From a virus: DNA of 39,888 bases. Under the pieces are notes generated by a model. That model did no database searches and was not told the origin of the DNA. It worked only from the letters and a program-made list of their open reading frames with translations. This document shows, piece after piece, positions 32,071 to 39,325 of this stretch. The translations under genes were made by a program, and so were the position numbers. The stretch spans positions 1-39,888 of the IMG/VR virus record IMGVR_UViG_3300044971_003419; one strand, written 5' to 3'. Positions within the stretch are counted from its first letter, which is position 1, and the number at the start of each line of letters is the position of its first letter.

Positions 32071-32487
32071 CTACCTTTTATTGTGCGGGGGCTTGTCAAG
32101 GAGGGCGTTGACTTGAGCACTGGTGACGCCGCCACGGAGGCGCGGCGGCAGGTAGGCGATGATGCGGTGCGCGGGCTTGTCGGGGTGCCGGGCGGCGACG
32201 CGCAGGATGGCGGTGGTGAGTTCGTCGGCGGGGCGGGAGGATTTGGGCTCGGGGGAGGATTTGGTTCCGGCGGGGCGCTGGCGGTAGCCGGTTTGGTAGA
32301 GGAGTTGGCGGCTGCCGGGTTGCCAGTGTGGGAAGTTCTGCTTCTCGACTTGGCCGTCGCGGATGGCGGCGGCGAGGATTTTGGGGACTTCGGAGATTTC
32401 GCAGTCGAGGTCGGCGGCGATTTCGTCGGTGGTGCTCCAACCTTCGGGGAGGCTGTTGGTGCGCTTGGCGAGGTGTTTCCAGGTCAT
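32071..32487 (-). CDS. Winged-helix-like protein, 138 aa
   Basis: MTWKHLAKRTNSLPEGWSTT with a predicted HTH (EGWSTTDEIAADLDCEISEV) and a second helical unit near the end (TTAILRVAARHPDKPAHRII). It could be a late regulator or a virion-assembly protein. The start overlaps the metallophosphoesterase stop (ATGA). No family is recognised. Confidence 0.6.
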   Translation of the reverse strand: MTWKHLAKRTNSLPEGWSTTDEIAADLDCEISEVPKILAAAIRDGQVEKQNFPHWQPGSRQLLYQTGYRQRPAGTKSSPEPKSSRPADELTTAILRVAARHPDKPAHRIIAYLPPRLRGGVTSAQVNALLDKPPHNKR

Positions 32488-33491
32488 AGGTAAATGGGAG
32501 AGGTCATGGTTCGTCCGCGCTTCTTATCGAGGAGGAAGTAGGTCTGCGTGGGGGGCTCGAAGGAGGCTTTGATTGAGAGGGCGTAGGCGTTGTAGCCGAT
32601 GAGGCTGCCGTTGCAGAGCCAGTCACGATTTTGTTGAAACCGATGCCAGTGGCCAAAAATATCAAGGTCGGCTCGGTTGGGGGATTTGTTCCAGTTTGCG
32701 ATGGCTTTGTTGACGCCAATGCTTATGTCGCCGATGCCGCCATTGTATTTCAATCCATCGCCATGATGGAAGCGGAGGCGGCGGTCGAAGACGGTCATGA
32801 AATTGAAGTAGCTGTCGGCGATTTGAAATTCGATTTGCTGGTCGTCGGCGAAGCGGCCTTCGAGGATGCGATACAGCAGCCACTCGTAGCTGTGGGCGGC
32901 TCCGGTGGCGTGGCGGGGCTTCACGGTGGTGCGTCCGTGGTTGCCGTAGCTGGTGGGAATCAGGATGCGCTTGAAGTGGGGCTTGAGCGTGGCGAGGCCG
33001 TCTGCGAGCCGGTCTTGCAGCCAGAGGATGACTTGCGTGGGCGTCTTGGAATTACTCTCGGCGAGTTCCTCGTGAATCATGCCGGTCATGAGGTCGCCGC
33101 CGAGCCAGAGGATGAGGTCGTCGATCTTGGCCCCGTGGCGTTCGATCTCGGTGAGGCGGGCGATGGTGGAGAAGAATTTCTCGATGCGGGTTTTGGCGAT
33201 GGGGAGGCGGTATTCGTTCAGGCCATTGACGCTGGCGGATTCGACCGTTTCCTCGACATGCCAGTCCGAGGCGAGCGCCACGGCGACGGCTTCGGCTTTG
33301 TCGCTCATCGAGACGGTGAGGGGCTGCGGGCGGATGCGTGTCTTGCCGAGCGATAGCGCGATGCCGAGTTGCTTTTCTAGGCTTTCGACGCTGGCTTGGT
33401 ATTGAGCGAGCTTGGCTTTGAGCGCATCGACTTCGGTCTTGTGCGCTTTGTCCGCTTGTTCGCGGGCGATGGAACTCCATGATGTTTTCAT
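32484..33491 (-). CDS. Calcineurin-like metallophosphoesterase
   Basis: 335 aa from the ATG at 33491. An N-terminal coiled coil (about 8-46) precedes the catalytic fold: SDWH (Asp76, His78), LGGDLM (Asp133), SYGNHGR (Asn184, His185), HHGDG (His242/243) and GHWH (His281, His283), the full set of metal ligands. Substrate unknown; it could be nucleotides, phosphoproteins or DNA ends. It is embedded between tail and lysis genes, so it is expressed late. Confidence 0.88.
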   Translation of the reverse strand: MKTSWSSIAREQADKAHKTEVDALKAKLAQYQASVESLEKQLGIALSLGKTRIRPQPLTVSMSDKAEAVAVALASDWHVEETVESASVNGLNEYRLPIAKTRIEKFFSTIARLTEIERHGAKIDDLILWLGGDLMTGMIHEELAESNSKTPTQVILWLQDRLADGLATLKPHFKRILIPTSYGNHGRTTVKPRHATGAAHSYEWLLYRILEGRFADDQQIEFQIADSYFNFMTVFDRRLRFHHGDGLKYNGGIGDISIGVNKAIANWNKSPNRADLDIFGHWHRFQQNRDWLCNGSLIGYNAYALSIKASFEPPTQTYFLLDKKRGRTMTSPIYL

Positions 33492-33739
33492 TCTTCGTCC
33501 TCCTCGTCTTCGTCTTCGGTTTCGTAAGGCCACAAAATTTCGTCGGCCTCTCGGCACAGGGCGCGGGCTGCGTAGTCGTTGCCGAATTTCAAATCCATGT
33601 AGAAAGTCTCGCCCTCCGCTTCCCAACTCACGATGCAGAGGCCCACATCGAAATGCTCGGCGAGGAGCTGCCGGACTTGGAGCAGCACGGCCTCGCGGTC
33701 TTTGGGTGGGGAGGATTTGGGTTTGCGCAGGCGGCTCAT
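33488..33739 (-). CDS. Hypothetical 83-aa protein with acidic tail
   Basis: MSRLRKPKSSPPKDREAVLL begins the protein and YETEDEDEEDEE ends it. The middle is mixed alpha/beta. ATGA overlaps with the endolysin and metallophosphoesterase genes. Function unknown. Confidence 0.65.
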   Translation of the reverse strand: MSRLRKPKSSPPKDREAVLLQVRQLLAEHFDVGLCIVSWEAEGETFYMDLKFGNDYAARALCREADEILWPYETEDEDEEDEE

Positions 33740-34188
33740 GCGAAGATGTCTTTCCCTGCGGCGACGCGCTCGCGCATTTGGGCGAGGGTGAGGCCGGTGG
33801 GCACTTCGTAGTGCGGTGTGTCTTTGAAGCTCTTGAAATCCCCTCCCCATGTCAGGCCGAGGCTGCGGGAGGCTTGGCCGATCTCTGTGTAGATAGGCGA
33901 GTCGGTTAGGTAGGCTTTGTCTTTGAAGAGGCCGATGTCCCAGGCGGTGCCGAAATTGTGATTGGAAAAGCCAGCGCGGGCGTTGGTCACTTTCGGGCCT
34001 GCGGTGGTGCGGCCTTTGGCGTAGAGCGCATCCTGCTCGGCGTAGCTACGCAGGCCGCTGATGATGCGGACCACTACGCTATGCTTGCCTGCGAGGTCGA
34101 GCGCGAGTCGCATGAACTCTCGCGCTTTAGGCTGAACAGCCGGGTGCAGCGTCGAGATATTCCGCTCGGTGCGCTCGTCGAAGGTCAT
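33736..34188 (-). CDS. Endolysin, M15-type peptidase
   Basis: 150 aa from the ATG at 34188. The motif SNHNFGTAWDIG supplies His77 and Asp84 and PHYEV supplies His126 and Glu128, the zinc-site pattern of VanY / L-alanoyl-D-glutamate peptidases, as in T5 endolysin. It cleaves the peptidoglycan peptide at lysis. It lacks a cell-wall-binding domain and a signal peptide, as expected for an endolysin released by a holin. Confidence 0.92.
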   Translation of the reverse strand: MTFDERTERNISTLHPAVQPKAREFMRLALDLAGKHSVVVRIISGLRSYAEQDALYAKGRTTAGPKVTNARAGFSNHNFGTAWDIGLFKDKAYLTDSPIYTEIGQASRSLGLTWGGDFKSFKDTPHYEVPTGLTLAQMRERVAAGKDIFA

Positions 34189-34352
34189 TTGCTTGAGGAC
34201 GGCTTGGGCAGCTCGGGGAGGGTGTAAGAAAACCTGCCGTAGTCGGTTTCGAGACTGACGCCGAGGGTGGAGCAGCCGGTCAAAAATGAGATGCAGAGAA
34301 AGATGTAGCCGAGCAGCAGGCCGGTGGCGGCGATCTGGGCGGGCGAGGTCAT
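34185..34352 (-). CDS. Small lipoprotein, spanin-like
   Basis: 55 aa from the ATG at 34352: MTSPAQIAATGLLLGYIFLC then ISFLTGC with a lipobox at Cys27 and a short Pro-rich tail (SYTLPELPKPSSSK). The size and position, just upstream of the endolysin and after a holin-like gene, suggest an outer-membrane spanin; a u-spanin is unlikely since there is no C-terminal membrane segment. It supports a Gram-negative host. Confidence 0.7.
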   Translation of the reverse strand: MTSPAQIAATGLLLGYIFLCISFLTGCSTLGVSLETDYGRFSYTLPELPKPSSSK

Positions 34353-34513
34353 TTCTCGTCGCGGAATACTTCGTAGGCTCCCACGAGCGCGATGACAACC
34401 GCACTGATGGCCGAAAATTGGTCGGGACTGACTTGCCAACCGGTGAGGGCTACGAGCGAGGCGATGCCAGCCCAGGTGGATCTTTGCTTTAAGTGCGAGA
34501 TGATTTTATTCAT
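34349..34513 (-). CDS. Holin-like membrane protein, 54 aa
   Basis: MNKIISHLKQRSTWAGIASL, VALTGWQVSPDQFSAISAVV, IALVGAYEVFRDEK. Short N-terminal basic helix, then two hydrophobic segments with the SP-D turn often seen in small phage holins. The ATG at 34513 follows the heptad repeat B. Its stop overlaps the lipoprotein start (ATGA). Confidence 0.8.
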   Translation of the reverse strand: MNKIISHLKQRSTWAGIASLVALTGWQVSPDQFSAISAVVIALVGAYEVFRDEK

Positions 34514-34524
34514 GGGGGGGAGGG

Positions 34525-34554
34525 AGTTTTAAGTTTTAAGAATTAAGTTTTAAG
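34525..34554. repeat. 30-bp heptad repeat, copy B
   Basis: Identical to copies A and C. It begins 11 bp before the holin start codon, and its far end supplies the TAA stop codon (34552-34550) of the 61-aa membrane protein, so it fuses two gene ends. Confidence 0.95.
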
Positions 34555-34735
34555 GGTCGTGGGGCGGGGACTTCTTTCTGAGGATGGCGTAGAGGGAGGC
34601 CAGGCCGACCGCGATGCCGACTAGGAGCGAGGCGATGCGGAGCCAGGCTTCGATCTCTGGAAGCATCGACACCCCGAGCCCCGTCGCCGTAGCGACGAGG
34701 CCGGTGAAGGAGGCGGCGGCTTGGTGCGTGTCCAT
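34550..34735 (-). CDS. Small membrane protein, holin-like
   Basis: 61 aa: MDTHQAAASFTGLVATATGL with a second hydrophobic helix (IASLLVGIAVGLASLYAILR). Two membrane segments and a charged end fit a second holin or antiholin. It lies just after the long fibre gene and before the holin-like gene. Its last codon and stop border heptad repeat B. Confidence 0.7.
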   Translation of the reverse strand: MDTHQAAASFTGLVATATGLGVSMLPEIEAWLRIASLLVGIAVGLASLYAILRKKSPPHDP

Positions 34736-34737
34736 GG

Positions 34738-37032
34738 TTAGCTCAGGGCGGCTGCGAGCTGCGCTCCGGTGGTGGCCACGGTCGAGCATTGCGCGAGGCG
34801 GTCGGTCTGGAGTAGGTCGGTCTTGGCTTTCACCGCGTCGAGCTTCGAGGCTTCGGAGGCAGCGAGTCTGCTGCTCACGGCTTGGTCCACTCGGGCCAAC
34901 TCGACCGAAAGCTCGGAACGCACGGCTGCTGCCACCGTGCTGGCGGACGGCGCAGTGACTCCGGCGATGGCGGCTTCGAGGAGGCTTTGGTCTGCGGGAT
35001 CGCTAGGCAGCGCATCGGTCTTCGATTTGATCGCCGAAAGCTGGGTCGAGTTGCTATCGAGTTCTTGGCGAATCTCGATGGCGGTCGGGCCGCTGGCACT
35101 GGTGAGCGTGCGGGTGGCGTGCGACCAGATGTCGCTTGGCGTGACTGATGCTGGGGCGTTGGTGAGCGTGTCAACCACGCCGCCGGTGATGGTGCGGCTG
35201 GCGGCTCCCCACACGGCATTTGCCACGCTGGCTGCGGTTGGGGCGCTGGTCGGCGCGTTGTAGTCTGCCGATGCGAGCCTGCTCGAAACGGAGGCATCCA
35301 AGTTGATGAGCTTGCCGCCGGTGCGCTCAAGGTCGGCACGGATCGCGGCGACGAGGGCGACTTGATCCACATTGCTGTTTCCGATGGCGCCCACGATGGC
35401 GTTGAGGATTTGCTGTCCGTCGGCCTCGTTGAGGATCGAAGACTCTACGGCGGCGGCAATGGCTGTGCGCTCGGCGCTGGTGAGGCTGTAGCCTGTCTTG
35501 TCTGCGGCGGCCCACACTGCCGAGGCGATGTCTGCGGCAGTTGGTGGAGTGCTTGGCGCGGTGTAGACCGAACCGGCGAGCCTGCTCGACACGGAGGCGT
35601 CGAGGTTCGCCAGCTTGGTGGAGTTGGAATCCATTTCCGTGCGAATCTCGACCACGGTGGGGATCGAAAGGGCGGAGATGGCGGCCTGGACGAGGCTTTG
35701 GTCTGCGGGGTCGCTGGGGAGATTGTCTGTGGAGGCCTTGATGGCGGCGATGTCGGCGGTTGGTATGTCGCTGACGGCTGCAGGGCTTGCTGGCAAGTTG
35801 TCGGTTTTGGCCTTGATTGCCGAGATGTCCGAGGTCGGGATGTCAGCGGCCACGGCGCGGGTGCTGGTGGCGACATCCAAGCGCGAAAGCTCGGTGGATA
35901 GCTCCGTTCTCACCTGGCTGGCGATTTGGCTTGGCGTCGGCACGGTCGGTGCGGTGGTGAGCGTGTCAACTACGCCGCCGGTGATGGTCTTGGTCGAAGC
36001 TCCCCATACCGCTGTAGCGATTTCTGAAGCGGTGGGCACTGAAATGGTTAGGGTTCCGACCGTATCGTCCACGGGAGTTCCCATGGCCACCGCTGCCGGG
36101 CTTGGAACGGCACAGGTGCCGAAGACGACTCCTCCGATGCCATAGGGAGTGCCGCTGCGGACATTGCTGGCGGCGGGGAAGTTTGTGGCGTTGTCGGGGG
36201 TGACGAGGTTGCGCTTTTCCAGGAGGGTCTGCGTGCCGACTTCGATATAAGTGTGGTTGTTCAGCGCGGAGGCCCATCGCCATGCGACATTGGCAATCGG
36301 GTTGACGCCGAATGTGGGCGAGATGAGGAATGGGCCGGTGAGGAGCGTGACTTGGGCGCGGTTCGCACCGGCGACGCCTGCGGCAAATTCGCTGGCTTGG
36401 ATGACTCCATTGATGAGCATAGTTCCGGTGGAGTTGTTTTGCGCACCAACCGACGCTGCTCCAGTGACAGGACCAGTGATATTCAAGGTTCCACCAGCAT
36501 TATTGTTGGCTCCGGGACTCCCTGCTCCTGACCCGCCAAAAACGCTTCCGGTGATATTCAAGGTTCCACCAGCGTTGTTGTTACAGCCGTAGGCTGGGAA
36601 AGACGGGCTTGCATTTGATCCTCCGGTGACGACTCCCGTTATATTGAGAGTTCCCGTTCCAGTGTTGTTTAATGCAAAAGCCGAAGCGGCGCCTCCTGTA
36701 GCGTTTCCAATAAAAAATGCAGAGTTTCCTGAATTTAGTGAAAAAATAACACAATGATGTGAAGCCACTGTTCCCCCAAAAGCATTTGCCGTAAGCGTCA
36801 CGCTATTGGAAAGCGTAAAAGATCCGCCTGCGGTGGCTCCGCCAGTCGTATCATTACGCACCTCGCCAGTAGCGCCGAGGTCGGTCGAGACATTGACCGT
36901 GATGGCGAATGAGTTTGCCATGAGGACATCGCCAGCGGCGAATGTGACAGCCGATGCCGTTCCGGCGGGAGCGGTCGCCCAGACATCGGCGGCGTTGATG
37001 TTTCCTGCCTTGCGGGCGTAATAGGTTGGCAT
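34738..37032 (-). CDS. Long fibre/adhesin-like protein with tandem modules
   Basis: 764 aa. Residues 1-300 have beta-solenoid-like repeats (NNNAGGTLNITG appears twice, NNTGTGTLNITG once). The second half repeats modules of the type IRTEMDSNSTKLANLDASVS, then SSRLAGSVYTAPSTPPTAAD and IKAKTDNLP, ending in a short C-terminus. Such modules are known from phage tail and adhesin proteins. It probably contacts receptors or the baseplate. The start is the ATG at 37032, with AAAGGAC upstream. Confidence 0.8.
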   Translation of the reverse strand: MPTYYARKAGNINAADVWATAPAGTASAVTFAAGDVLMANSFAITVNVSTDLGATGEVRNDTTGGATAGGSFTLSNSVTLTANAFGGTVASHHCVIFSLNSGNSAFFIGNATGGAASAFALNNTGTGTLNITGVVTGGSNASPSFPAYGCNNNAGGTLNITGSVFGGSGAGSPGANNNAGGTLNITGPVTGAASVGAQNNSTGTMLINGVIQASEFAAGVAGANRAQVTLLTGPFLISPTFGVNPIANVAWRWASALNNHTYIEVGTQTLLEKRNLVTPDNATNFPAASNVRSGTPYGIGGVVFGTCAVPSPAAVAMGTPVDDTVGTLTISVPTASEIATAVWGASTKTITGGVVDTLTTAPTVPTPSQIASQVRTELSTELSRLDVATSTRAVAADIPTSDISAIKAKTDNLPASPAAVSDIPTADIAAIKASTDNLPSDPADQSLVQAAISALSIPTVVEIRTEMDSNSTKLANLDASVSSRLAGSVYTAPSTPPTAADIASAVWAAADKTGYSLTSAERTAIAAAVESSILNEADGQQILNAIVGAIGNSNVDQVALVAAIRADLERTGGKLINLDASVSSRLASADYNAPTSAPTAASVANAVWGAASRTITGGVVDTLTNAPASVTPSDIWSHATRTLTSASGPTAIEIRQELDSNSTQLSAIKSKTDALPSDPADQSLLEAAIAGVTAPSASTVAAAVRSELSVELARVDQAVSSRLAASEASKLDAVKAKTDLLQTDRLAQCSTVATTGAQLAAALS

Positions 37033-37035
37033 GGC

Positions 37036-37320
37036 TTAGAGTCCTTTCGCTTGGAGGTAGGCTTGGAGGGCAGCTTGGATCGCGCTGATGGCGGCTTGCT
37101 CTTCAGCGCTGGCTTGTGAGAGCGATCCGAGGACGACGGCCTTGCGGTGTTCAAGACCGGCTTGCTCGACCACTCCGTCTTCGACGCGGGTCGGGATGAG
37201 GGACATGGCCACATTCGCGTCGGGCTGGCCCTCGGGTTTGTAGAAGCCGGTGATGGCGAGGTTCAGCGAGTAGCGGTCGTAGGTTTTGCCGTCGATTTGG
37301 AGTGGAGTGGATGCTGTCAT
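37036..37320 (-). CDS. Small structural protein, 94 aa
   Basis: MTASTPLQIDGKTYDRYSLN, then LAITGFYKPEGQPDANVAMS. Helical C-terminus (QAAISAIQAALQAYLQAKGL). It is in the fibre cluster; the leader is CCACCACC-rich without Shine-Dalgarno. A tail-fibre chaperone or small tail protein is possible. Confidence 0.65.
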   Translation of the reverse strand: MTASTPLQIDGKTYDRYSLNLAITGFYKPEGQPDANVAMSLIPTRVEDGVVEQAGLEHRKAVVLGSLSQASAEEQAAISAIQAALQAYLQAKGL

Positions 37321-37341
37321 GGTGGTGGTGGGTTTGATGTT

Positions 37342-37710
37342 TTAAGAAAATTGGAGGGACTCTTTGAAAGCCCACGCGCCGACTGCGGATTGCTCGGAGG
37401 AGACATTGCCTGCGGCGTCGGTGGTGATTTTGTAGATGGTCCAGGATGGGGCGTCCTCGGCGGGGCCGGTGGCGGGGTAGTCGGCCCAGGCGAGGCGGCC
37501 CATGTAGAGGGTGGTGCCATCGGTGGCGCTGAGTTGCAGGTAGTCGCTGGGGTCGCGGGGGCGGGCGAGGCGGAAGACTTCTCCGGTGTGGTCCTTGGAA
37601 TACAAGCGCCGGTCGGCGAGGTTGAGGGCGAGGCTCCCTTCGGCCACTTGGGCGGCGGTGGGGACTCGGCCTGCTACCGTGCTGCGGAGGAGCTTGAAGA
37701 CCGTGGGCAT
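37342..37710 (-). CDS. Fibre N-terminal-domain-like protein, 122 aa
   Basis: MPTVFKLLRSTVAGRVPTAA, QVAEGSLALNLADRRLYSKD. The pattern P-x-x-x-QVAEGSLALNLADRRLY is the short module that opens many phage tail fibres (virion attachment domain). It stands alone here, so it may be an adaptor. The leader is heptad repeat C, 6 bp upstream of the ATG. Confidence 0.72.
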   Translation of the reverse strand: MPTVFKLLRSTVAGRVPTAAQVAEGSLALNLADRRLYSKDHTGEVFRLARPRDPSDYLQLSATDGTTLYMGRLAWADYPATGPAEDAPSWTIYKITTDAAGNVSSEQSAVGAWAFKESLQFS

Positions 37711-37716
37711 TGGAGA

Positions 37717-37746
37717 AGTTTTAAGTTTTAAGAATTAAGTTTTAAG
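37717..37746. repeat. 30-bp heptad repeat, copy C
   Basis: Identical to copies A and B. It lies 6 bp upstream of the 122-aa gene start in the 98-bp gap after the coiled-coil fibre gene (stop at 37809). Confidence 0.95.
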
Positions 37747-37808
37747 CAGTGGCCCCGTGGCGGCGGCGCGGGCTGGAACCGCACCGCCGCTGTGGGGGGA
37801 GGGAGCTA

Positions 37809-38687
37809 TTAGAAGCTGCCGCCGTCGATCTCAGTCTCGAGCGCGGAAACGCGGGAGGTGAGCGAGGTGGCTGCGGATTCGATGTTGCCTGCGCGGGATT
37901 CGAGGGCGTCGATGTCGCCTTCGTTGGTCGTCACACGGCCAGCCAGCGTGGTCGCTGCGGACTCGATGGCGTCGATGTCGGACTCGGCAGTCGTCACACG
38001 ACCGGCGAGGGTCGTCGCGGCGGACTCGATGCTAGTGGCGCGGCTCTCCAACGCGGCAATGTCGCTCTCCACCTCGTCGAGGCGTGAGTCGGCGCTGGCG
38101 TTTTCGAGAGTGGTCACGCGGGCTTCGACTGCATCAATGTCGCCTTCGGCTGTGGTGACACGGCCTGCGAGGGTCGAGGCAGCACCTTCGATGCTGGTGG
38201 CGCGGGACTCAAGGGCGTTGATGTCGCTCTCGGCTGTGGTGACACGGCCATCAAGCGCTTGCTCGGCTGCGGTGGCGCGGTTGACCTCGGCGGTCAGGGC
38301 GCTGGAGGCGCTGTTGGCGAGGGAGGTGATCGCACCGTTGAGGTTGCTGTCGGCGGCCTCGAAGGCGGCGACCACTTCCGTCAACGAATCGAGCGAGCCG
38401 GGAGTGACATTCGAGAGAACATTGTCAATGCGGGTGCCGAGGGCGGCTTCCGCTGCGGTCGCACGGGAGTTTTCGGAGCTGATGCTGGAGTTCAGCGTGG
38501 AGACTTCCGAGGCGAGGTTTGCGTTTGTGGCGAAGTGTCCTTCACCGGCGAGGACTTTGATTTGGTCGTCAAGACCGATCCAAAGTTTGTTGTCTACTTT
38601 TGAATAGGCCAACTCACCTACAGCAAGACTGGAGGGAGCGCCTGAGGCACCGGTTAAGCGGCGTTTGATGCGAAGGGTATTTGGCAT
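37809..38687 (-). CDS. Coiled-coil tail fibre protein
   Basis: 292 aa. The N-terminal attachment-like module (SSLAVGELAYSKVDNKLWIG) is followed by a long trimeric coiled-coil made of copies of RVTTAESDIDALESRATSIE and variants, with spacings of 28, 21 and 28 residues, all heptad multiples; one copy has a longer insertion. At DNA level these are near-identical tandem repeats and could change copy number. Confidence 0.85.
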   Translation of the reverse strand: MPNTLRIKRRLTGASGAPSSLAVGELAYSKVDNKLWIGLDDQIKVLAGEGHFATNANLASEVSTLNSSISSENSRATAAEAALGTRIDNVLSNVTPGSLDSLTEVVAAFEAADSNLNGAITSLANSASSALTAEVNRATAAEQALDGRVTTAESDINALESRATSIEGAASTLAGRVTTAEGDIDAVEARVTTLENASADSRLDEVESDIAALESRATSIESAATTLAGRVTTAESDIDAIESAATTLAGRVTTNEGDIDALESRAGNIESAATSLTSRVSALETEIDGGSF

Positions 38688-38725
38688 GGTGTTTTGGGGG
38701 TGTTTGGTTGTTCTGCGGGGTTGTC

Positions 38726-38998
38726 CTAAAACTCACCGCCGTCCGCGTCGGAGGCGATGGGCTTGTAGGAAAGGGTGTCCACATCCCAGCGGTGCGGGAT
38801 GTTGGTATCTGCGGGAAAGTAAATGCGGGCGACGGTGCCGGGGTTCGGGAAATCGGCCACGGAGTCGAAGCGCTGCACATCGTCAAAGTCGTCGGGGATC
38901 ATCGCGCCGGAGATTTGACCCGAGGAGTCGAGCTGCGCGATTTGCGCAGTGGTCGAGATCATCGTTCCAGTCAGGGGATCGAAGGCGATGCTGGACAT
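38726..38998 (-). CDS. Small tail-fibre-associated protein, 90 aa
   Basis: MSSIAFDPLTGTMISTTAQI; the segment SVADFPNPGTVARIYFPADT followed by RWDVDTLSYKPI resembles the short beta modules found in phage fibre N-termini. It starts 3 bp after the 94-aa gene's stop. Probably structural. Confidence 0.65.
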   Translation of the reverse strand: MSSIAFDPLTGTMISTTAQIAQLDSSGQISGAMIPDDFDDVQRFDSVADFPNPGTVARIYFPADTNIPHRWDVDTLSYKPIASDADGGEF

Positions 38999-39001
38999 AA
39001 A

Positions 39002-39286
39002 TCAGAACGGCGGGAGAACGAGGTAGGAGCCGGAGACGGCGGCGTTGTCGGTGGTGGGAGTGCCGACGAAGTAGGTCACATAGATGCGGGCCACGGGCAC
39101 ACCGGCGAGCGAGTATTCGGTGTAGAGAGTGTTGTTCGTGGAGCCCACGCGGGTGATCGTGAAGCGGTCGTAAAGCGGAAGCGCAAATCCGGTGGTGACT
39201 CGCAGAGCCCCATCTGGAGTGGCTTGGACGGGTTGCACAATGCCAGCAGAGGAGCGGGCGGCGATCTGGACGGTGGGGTTGCTCAT
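39002..39286 (-). CDS. Small virion protein, 94 aa
   Basis: MSNPTVQIAARSSAGIVQPV, then a beta-rich region (TGFALPLYDRFTITRVGSTN, YTEYSLAGVPVARIYVTYF). It lies between the adaptor-like and fibre genes; probably a tail or baseplate component. No family recognised. Confidence 0.65.
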   Translation of the reverse strand: MSNPTVQIAARSSAGIVQPVQATPDGALRVTTGFALPLYDRFTITRVGSTNNTLYTEYSLAGVPVARIYVTYFVGTPTTDNAAVSGSYLVLPPF

Positions 39287-39325
39287 GTCAGTAATTTAAT
39301 TATCGGGAGGGGTGTCAATAGGGGG

